A program made the position numbers and the translations under genes. Positions 51,536-56,559 of a stretch of 56,559 nt of DNA are shown one piece after another. The number at the start of each line of letters is the position of its first letter. Positions within the stretch are counted from its first letter, which is position 1. The stretch comes from Methanomethylophilus sp963631655 (GTDB lineage: Archaea > Thermoplasmatota > Thermoplasmata > Methanomassiliicoccales > Methanomethylophilaceae). The stretch lies in assembly GCA_963631655.1 (NCBI GenBank), contig CAVGRR010000005.1, positions 1 to 56,559 on the forward strand. Reading direction: 5' to 3'. The notes beneath the pieces were generated by a model. That model ran no database searches and had not been told where the DNA came from. It worked only from the letters and a program-made list of their open reading frames with translations.

Positions 51536-52000
51536 ATGCAGATTCCCGAGGATTATGTCAGGATTCAGTACGCGGACGGATACTATTGGGGACAGGTGGC
51601 CGCCGACGGCAGCACCGAGAACGGTCACGGAATGTTCGCCTGGGACAATGGGAATGTGTACATCGGCGACTTCCGCAACGGCACCCTCTGCGGCAGAGGA
51701 CGTTATGTCTGGGCCGACGGCAGGATCTACGAGGGGGAGTTCCTTGACGACACCATTTCCGGCAAAGGTGTCATGACCTGGCCGTCCGGGGACCGTTACG
51801 AAGGTGATTTCGCCAACGGTGTGATGGTCGGAAAAGGAGTGAGGACATTCGCCAGCGGAGACCGTTACGAAGGCCAGTTCAAGGACAATCTGATGGACGG
51901 CGAAGGCCGGTATTATGCCGCGGACGGTTCCATAGTTTACGACGGACCGTGGATCGGCGGTTGTGCGATCAATACGGACGATCCCCGTTTGAAGGATTGA
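51536..52000 (+). CDS. MORN-repeat protein
   Basis: This 154-residue protein consists of about five tandem MORN repeats of roughly 23 residues, with glycine and aromatic pattern YIGDFRNGTLCGRG, YEGEFLDDTISGKG, YEGDFANGVMVGKG and YEGQFKDNLMDGEG. The segment GDRYEG occurs twice. There is no signal peptide or fused enzyme domain. MORN repeats form beta hairpins that act as protein- or lipid-binding rods; they are common in eukaryotes and many bacteria but uncommon in archaea. Transfer from gut bacteria is possible. The first gene of a possible operon with traB-like and thyX. Confidence 0.85.
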   Translation: MQIPEDYVRIQYADGYYWGQVAADGSTENGHGMFAWDNGNVYIGDFRNGTLCGRGRYVWADGRIYEGEFLDDTISGKGVMTWPSGDRYEGDFANGVMVGKGVRTFASGDRYEGQFKDNLMDGEGRYYAADGSIVYDGPWIGGCAINTDDPRLKD

Positions 52001-52041
52001 ACCCAGAAATTTAATGGGAGCGACGTATACGGGGGAACAAT

Positions 52042-52797
52042 ATGCTCACGATTATCGGTACCGGCCACGTTTTCCGTATCTCTGAGGCGGTCTCTTTCCT
52101 GACCCGTCAGAGCTGGCCCGATGCCGTATGTGTCGAGCTGGACCCCATGAGGTATCATGCCCTCACCGGGGACAAGGAGGCCCTCCGCAACGACCTCCGC
52201 GAACGCGGGATCGATCCCGATGCTTCGAAGGAGGAGCGGATGAAGGCCACACCTGCAGTATACCGTAAATCCGCAAAGTACCAGGAGAAGGTCTCGAAGG
52301 AGAACAAGGTGTCCGCCGGTGCCGACATGGCCGCCGCCATCGGTGCCGCCAAATCCGTCGACGCACAGATTTTCTGTATAGACCTCGACGGTCAGGAGTC
52401 ATTGGCCCGCATGTGGAACGAGATGCACGGGACGGAACGTTTCAGATACAGGATGTCCACCATCGCGGACAACCTCTTCAAGAAGTCCCGTGTCAACAAG
52501 ACCCAGAAGGAGTATTCCAAGGACCAGGCCACATACATCGAGGAGATGAGGAAGAAGTATCCGACCCTGGTGCGGGTGCTCATCGACGAACGCAATGAGC
52601 ATATGGCCAAAGAGATAATGAATGTCTGTTCTGATTACGATCAGGTCGTGGCCGTCGTGGGTGACGGGCACGTCGACGGACTTCTTCATCTGATCCACGA
52701 TGTGGGCGATATCCGTACCGTCCGTCTGGTGGACCTGATGGACCCCGAAAAACTCAACAAGATCAAAAGCGAATTCTGGGAGGCTCCCGAACAATGA
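52042..52797 (+). CDS. TraB/PrgY-family protein
   Basis: This 251-residue protein of the TraB (PrgY/GumN/Tiki) superfamily has the family's N-terminal LTIIGTGHVFR (about residue 2), CVELDPMRY (about 31) and the C-terminal VAVVGDGHVDGLLHLI (about 212). These pairs of Gly-X-His motifs are thought to form a metalloprotease-like site. The C-terminal membrane region found in many archaeal relatives is missing, so it should be cytosolic. A long charged helical segment (about 60-110) lies in between. It overlaps thyX by four bases (ATGA). Confidence 0.8.
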   Translation: MLTIIGTGHVFRISEAVSFLTRQSWPDAVCVELDPMRYHALTGDKEALRNDLRERGIDPDASKEERMKATPAVYRKSAKYQEKVSKENKVSAGADMAAAIGAAKSVDAQIFCIDLDGQESLARMWNEMHGTERFRYRMSTIADNLFKKSRVNKTQKEYSKDQATYIEEMRKKYPTLVRVLIDERNEHMAKEIMNVCSDYDQVVAVVGDGHVDGLLHLIHDVGDIRTVRLVDLMDPEKLNKIKSEFWEAPEQ

Positions 52798-53486
52798 TAG
52801 TGAAATTACTTGCATACACACCCGATGCCGACAGGGTCTGCGCGGCCGCGGCCCGTTCCTGTTATTCTGAGAAATCCTCCGCCGTACTCGCGGAAAAAAT
52901 GAAAGACCCAGCGGCCACACTCAGCCGTATCGTGGCCATGGGACACCACTCCGTCATCGAGCACGCGGTGTTCACCTTTTCCATCGAAGGCGTCTCCCGT
53001 TCACTGACCCATCAGCTGGTCAGGCACAGGGTCGCCTCTTTCTCGCAGCAGAGTCAGAGGTATGTCTCTCTCAACGAGCCTGATTATGTGACCCCCGCCA
53101 CCATCGCCGGCAACCCCGAGGCGAAAGCGATCTACGATAAACTCATGGCCGACATCTGGAAGACCTACAACGAACTGGAGGACCTGGGCATCGACAAGGA
53201 GGATGCGCGTTACGTGCTTCCGAATGCATGCGCCTCCAACATCACCGTCACCATGAACGCCAGGGAACTGATGCATTTCTTCAGACTGAGGTGCTGCACC
53301 CGTGCCCAGAAGGAGATCCGCGACCTCGCCGATGAGATGCTGAGGCAGTGCAAAGCGGTCTGTCCGGCCATATTCGCATACGCCGGTCCGTCCTGCGTTG
53401 CAGGTCCCTGCCCCGAAGGAGAGAAGTCCTGCGGACACTCCCGCAGGGCCGAATTCCTCACTCCGGAACAGCTCGGTCATAACTAA
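52794..53486 (+). CDS. thyX: Flavin-dependent thymidylate synthase
   Basis: ThyX makes dTMP from dUMP with methylene-tetrahydrofolate and FAD. The 230-residue protein carries the ThyX signature RHRVASFSQQSQR (residues 77-89), preceded by HHSVIEHAVFTF (51-62), with a later RLRCCTRAQKEIRDLA (about 164). A C-terminal Cys-rich end (GPSCVAGPCPEGEKSCGHS, residues about 199-217) is unusual and could bind metal. It belongs with the traB-like gene. Confidence 0.96.
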   Translation: MIVKLLAYTPDADRVCAAAARSCYSEKSSAVLAEKMKDPAATLSRIVAMGHHSVIEHAVFTFSIEGVSRSLTHQLVRHRVASFSQQSQRYVSLNEPDYVTPATIAGNPEAKAIYDKLMADIWKTYNELEDLGIDKEDARYVLPNACASNITVTMNARELMHFFRLRCCTRAQKEIRDLADEMLRQCKAVCPAIFAYAGPSCVAGPCPEGEKSCGHSRRAEFLTPEQLGHN

Positions 53487-53535
53487 TATTTATATAGCGA
53501 ATACCTATCCACAACTCATTAACTCGGTGAACGAT

Positions 53536-53727
53536 ATGGGAAGAATAAGACCCACCTACATCAAGAGAGTATCCATCGAACTCATCAACAAATATCCTCA
53601 GGCATTCAGCAAGGATTTTGACAACAACAAAGAAATGGTCGCTCAGCTGACCGATGTCAAGACCGTGCCCATGAGGAACAAGATCGCGGGATACATCACT
53701 CGTTACCTGTCTCACCCTGAGGCTTGA
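53536..53727 (+). CDS. rps17e: Ribosomal protein S17e
   Basis: This 63-residue small-subunit protein begins MGRIRPTYIKRVS and contains FSKDFDNNKEMV and the ending IAGYITRYLS, all typical of S17e. The start is fixed by these residues. GGTGA (53526-53530), upstream of the ATG, is a ribosome binding site. A TATA element (TATATA, 53491-53496) predicts a leader of about 15 bases. It is expressed alone, with tRNA-Arg 47 bases downstream. Confidence 0.94.
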   Translation: MGRIRPTYIKRVSIELINKYPQAFSKDFDNNKEMVAQLTDVKTVPMRNKIAGYITRYLSHPEA

Positions 53728-53773
53728 AGGTAAAACCTCTTACTTATCTCGAATAAGGTCCGCAATTAAAATT

Positions 53774-53847
53774 GGGCTTGTGGGGTAGCTTGGATATCCT
53801 GAGGGCTTGCGGAGCCCCAGACCCGCGTTCGAATCGCGGCAAGCCCG
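53774..53847 (+). tRNA. tRNA-Arg (anticodon GCG)
   Basis: The acceptor GGGCTTG pairs with CAAGCCC. The anticodon loop TTGCGGA gives anticodon GCG, and the stem GGGC/GCCC has an A-C mismatch at its outer pair. The T arm CCGCG/CGCGG encloses TTCGAAT. The discriminator is G and CCA is encoded at 53848-53850. Confidence 0.9.
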
Positions 53848-53996
53848 CCATAGCCTATTTTGGTTTTAGATTTCATACGTCTGAGACTTTGTCTCTGACA
53901 TAATTCACAGCGTTCGGAATATTCTGCGTTGTATAAGTTGATGAAAAGATCAGATCGGGGACAGATATCAGAAAGGGATACCTGTCCGGGACCTGT

Positions 53997-55952
53997 TTAT
54001 TCTTCCTCTTCGACCTTGGGGAAGACCTTTTTGACGATCTCCAGCGATCCGGGCGGGAGGATCCTCGAAACCTCTTCTTCCGGAACCTCGAACATCTTTG
54101 CGATGTCTCCCGCCATCCTGCCGTTCTTCTCTTTCGAGGGGCGGATGATGCAGTATTTCTCGCTGCATTTCTCGATCACGGGTGTGGGGGCGCACATCAC
54201 CTTGCGTTCGTTCTCATAATACATCTCTCCGATCGCCATCTCCAGCGGGAGGTTGTATTCGTAGTTCCTCTTTCCTCTGATGATGAATGCTCCTCTGGGG
54301 ACGAACTCTCCTGCGTTCGGGGTCTTGCTGACCTGATCGGGGTACACCCAGAAAGCACCGCCTTCGGCCGATCCGGCCATCCATGCTTTCGAGTGTGCGA
54401 GAGCGAACCAGCAGGCCTCTCTGAGCTCCTCCTCGGATGCTTTGAGGCTGTCCTTGACGATGATGGACGGTGCTCCGTGGATATCGGCGTGGGCGTAGAC
54501 GTCTCCGTCCTTCAGATGTTTCTTCACGGCCTGATCGTTGGAGTGGGCGTCCCTTCCGGAGATGACGAGTCTTCCTCCGGAGGATATGAACCACTTGTAG
54601 GACTCGAACCAGAACCTCTTGGTCGGTTTCGCCTTGGATAGTTCTGCGGCGACCTTTTTGTCAAATCCTTTTTGTTTTTTCTCGAGTTCTGCGAGAGAGT
54701 CGTTGAGAGCCTTCTCCGCGTTGTCCGCCTTGGCACTCTGTTCCTTTCCTCTGGCGTAGATGTCGGAGGCGTTGGTGTCGATGTTCTTGGTGTAATCGAG
54801 TTCGACCTCCAGTATTCCGATCTTGGCGGCCACGATGTTCTTGGAAGGGTCGATATATGCCACATAAGGGATCTTCAGGGCACCTGCGGTGAGTTTTTCC
54901 CAGGAGAGCTTCTTGCACTGTTCTCCCAGGACTGTGAGGAGTTCCGAGACCTTCTGGTATTCGGTGTAAAGGGAATCGGCCTGAGCCTTGAGACGTTCGG
55001 CCTCCACGCGGTACGCACCGACGGTCTCCTTCTGCTTTTCGATCCTCTTCTTGAGTTTTTCAATTTCAGGATCTACGAACTCCCTCTTCTCCACCTCTCT
55101 GTTCTCCTCGATGTATTTTCCGATGGCCTCGGAGATGGTGGGGATCGACTCCTTCTCGCAGTCGTCGTAGATCATCAGGTCCATAGGGGCGATGTCCACG
55201 ATCTTTCCGTCCTTGCGGAATATGGTGGGGGCGGGCGTTCCCGTCATGTGGGAAGCGATGTCCATAACCGCGGAATGGAGGGCGGTGACGGTGTTTTCGT
55301 CGACGTCTTTGGCGGGAACGGTCTTGTCCGCTCCTGCGCGTCTGCAGACCTCCTCCGCATACTGTCCTCCCAGGTTGTTGACCGTGGCAAGGGTCCTGAC
55401 AGTGTCTGATTCGGAGGTTCTGAAAAGGTCGCTGAAGGATTTCAGATCGGAGGTGAGGGGATTGAAACGTTCCTTGGGAGTGACATATTCTTCGCCGGGA
55501 CGGGTGGCCCTGTCCCTGAAGGTCCTCTGTGTCAGACAGTTGACGATCTTCCCGTCCTGCACGAGGAGTACGTTTCCCCCGCCGAACATCTCGAAGATCA
55601 ATTTGTAGTCCGCTTCCGCTTTGAAGACCTCGATGACGACCACACGGTCGAATCCTATCTGAGTGGTCTTTCCGATCCTGGCGTTTGTGAGGTATTTCCT
55701 CATGAATGTAGCGAAAGAGGTGGGGGTGGTGGGGGTATCGGGCCTGTCAGGGGACAGGTAGAGCCATTTCTTGTTCTTGAAGAAAAGGTCGACTTTACCG
55801 TTGTTCTTTGAATTGATACGGAAAAGGACGTTGTCGTCCCATTGGTATGTTTTATCGAGGTGGGCATCTTCGAGGACGGCCAGTTCCGCGACCAGGGCAC
55901 TGACATCGAACGAGCTCATTTCCTTCTTCATGAGCACGGGGATGGACTGCAT
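53997..55952 (-). CDS. NEMF/Rqc2-family ribosome-associated quality control protein
   Basis: This 651-residue NFACT protein binds 60S/50S subunits with a stalled peptidyl-tRNA and helps add C-terminal tails or extract the chain. The NFACT-N domain (1-200) has SSFDVSALVAEL and IGFDRVVVIEVF. A coiled coil spans about 290-420 (EKLKKRIEKQKETV, AEELEKKQ-type segments). The C-terminal NFACT-R domain has RLVISGRDAHSNDQAVKKHL (about residue 465), DVYAHADIHGAPS, and WVYPDQVSKTPNAGEFVPRG. The end is acidic (KVEEEE). The ATG at 55952 is preferred over a TTG at 55958. Confidence 0.93.
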   Translation of the reverse strand: MQSIPVLMKKEMSSFDVSALVAELAVLEDAHLDKTYQWDDNVLFRINSKNNGKVDLFFKNKKWLYLSPDRPDTPTTPTSFATFMRKYLTNARIGKTTQIGFDRVVVIEVFKAEADYKLIFEMFGGGNVLLVQDGKIVNCLTQRTFRDRATRPGEEYVTPKERFNPLTSDLKSFSDLFRTSESDTVRTLATVNNLGGQYAEEVCRRAGADKTVPAKDVDENTVTALHSAVMDIASHMTGTPAPTIFRKDGKIVDIAPMDLMIYDDCEKESIPTISEAIGKYIEENREVEKREFVDPEIEKLKKRIEKQKETVGAYRVEAERLKAQADSLYTEYQKVSELLTVLGEQCKKLSWEKLTAGALKIPYVAYIDPSKNIVAAKIGILEVELDYTKNIDTNASDIYARGKEQSAKADNAEKALNDSLAELEKKQKGFDKKVAAELSKAKPTKRFWFESYKWFISSGGRLVISGRDAHSNDQAVKKHLKDGDVYAHADIHGAPSIIVKDSLKASEEELREACWFALAHSKAWMAGSAEGGAFWVYPDQVSKTPNAGEFVPRGAFIIRGKRNYEYNLPLEMAIGEMYYENERKVMCAPTPVIEKCSEKYCIIRPSKEKNGRMAGDIAKMFEVPEEEVSRILPPGSLEIVKKVFPKVEEEE

Positions 55953-56071
55953 TTTCAAATAAGTAGTGTTTCAAGTGTGCCGTTTTGTCGCTGGAATGCT
56001 CATTGAAGGGTTTCTTTTAAGGCCAGTATCTAGAAAGGTTTATGTAGCGTCTATCATTATGCGACTTTACT

Positions 56072-56143
56072 GCCGCAGTGGCTAAGGGGTATAGCGACGC
56101 CTTGGTAAGGCGTAGGCCGAGGGTTCAATTCCCTCCTGTGGCT
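56072..56143 (+). tRNA. tRNA-Thr (anticodon GGT)
   Basis: The acceptor GCCGCAG pairs with CTGTGGC (one G-T pair). The anticodon stem ACGCC/GGCGT encloses loop TTGGTAA (anticodon GGT). The T arm GAGGG/CCCTC encloses TTCAATT. The discriminator is T, as in the other Thr tRNA, and CCA is encoded at 56144-56146. A TATA-like TTTATGTA lies about 29 bases upstream. Confidence 0.95.
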
Positions 56144-56146
56144 CCA

Positions 56147-56559
56147 TTCTATTCTATTACATTCAGACTGTGTCATCCTTCATTTTGACGCGATCTTCTG
56201 CGCGGTCGATTTTGCGGTGTCGAATGCTCTGTTTGCGAACCGCTGGCGTCACAGGATCTCTATTGTATGTTCATGCGTCGCACTCTCGATCTGATCCTTC
56301 TTTTCATAGATCTATAGTATATGTGCATTAGGTGGAGAATAGATCGAAGACACCGAAACAATCCTGATGTTTCTTGATGTGGCAGCAGAATTTCCATAAT
56401 ATGCGGGAACCATTCAATTACGGAAATGCGGAGACTGATTGTGTTCCGGAACTCCAGAATAACACTAAAAATTGTAACATATTGTAATCAGTACTAGATT
56501 AATCGTGATTTTACTGTATCAATCAGTCTGTTTTGAGTGATTTTTGGGAAATATTAATA
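56147..56559. other. AT-rich intergenic end of window, no gene seen
   Basis: About 410 bases to the window edge with no open frame beyond about 20 codons that looks coding. It contains the short palindrome ATAGATCTAT near 56309-56318 and increasingly AT-rich sequence, probably the upstream region of a gene beyond the window. Confidence 0.4.

Noticed and set aside
1..56559. CRISPR arrays, insertion sequences or integrase-linked att sites
   Set aside because: No evenly spaced direct repeats, transposase or integrase genes, or duplicated tRNA ends were seen.

Overview
The window is a gene-dense stretch of an archaeal chromosome with high GC in third codon positions. The gene set is that of a methanogen related to Thermoplasmata, most likely the order Methanomassiliicoccales (inference). 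The clues are a HdrD-type heterodisulfide reductase, HypB, GatDE, Trm56, CDC48, an archaeal RNA polymerase with an unsplit B subunit, and a bacterial-type gyrBA pair. Most promoters place a TATA box 25-27 bases before the start codon, so many mRNAs look leaderless. Genes with longer leaders (gyrB, hdrD, the aglB-like gene, rps17e) carry a recognisable Shine-Dalgarno sequence instead.

Layout. 1-3.1 kb: a DUF4143 ATPase, tRNA-Thr and thiC. 3.2-7.8 kb: gyrB-gyrA and tRNA-Phe. 7.8-14.4 kb: a DUF531 protein, purM, rlmE, an aLhr2-type helicase and hdrD. 14.6-16 kb: tRNA-Met/Ile and tRNA-Asn, a winged-helix regulator and a small Cys-rich protein. 16-21.5 kb: a regulator-trm56-HD operon, a thioredoxin-thioredoxin reductase-regulator operon, and a winged-helix regulator-elp3 operon with a striking palindrome at its start. 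21.5-33.6 kb: cdc48, tRNA-Lys and rpoH-rpoB-rpoA1-rpoA2-rpl30e-nusA. 33.6-42 kb: a radical SAM gene divergent from pyrF, then a giant surface protein related to oligosaccharyltransferase AglB and a small membrane-anchored partner. 42-49 kb: hypB-purD-truA-translin, divergent from gatD-gatE. 49-56.5 kb: a PrmC-like methyltransferase, an MBL-fold hydrolase, a zinc-finger protein, serB, a MORN protein, a TraB-family protein, thyX, rps17e, tRNA-Arg, the NEMF/Rqc2 homologue and tRNA-Thr. No CRISPR array, insertion sequence or prophage was seen.

How the genes work together. Most of the window is information processing: transcription, tRNA modification and charging, ribosome rescue and DNA topology. 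The rest is nucleotide synthesis (purM, purD, pyrF, thyX), thiamine synthesis, thiol redox and methanogenic energy metabolism (HdrD, HypB).

The best candidate for an undescribed system is the pair at 35.5-42.0 kb. The first protein keeps the AglB/STT3 fold, but its catalytic motifs appear replaced, and it carries an extracellular stalk of about 1,300 residues. It is followed at once by a secreted, membrane-anchored Ig-like protein. Other points of note are single TATA boxes that appear to serve two divergent leaderless genes (three cases), an operator-like palindrome over the start of the regulator-elp3 operon, unusual extensions on RNA polymerase subunits A' and A'', and a thioredoxin reductase without the NADPH signature.
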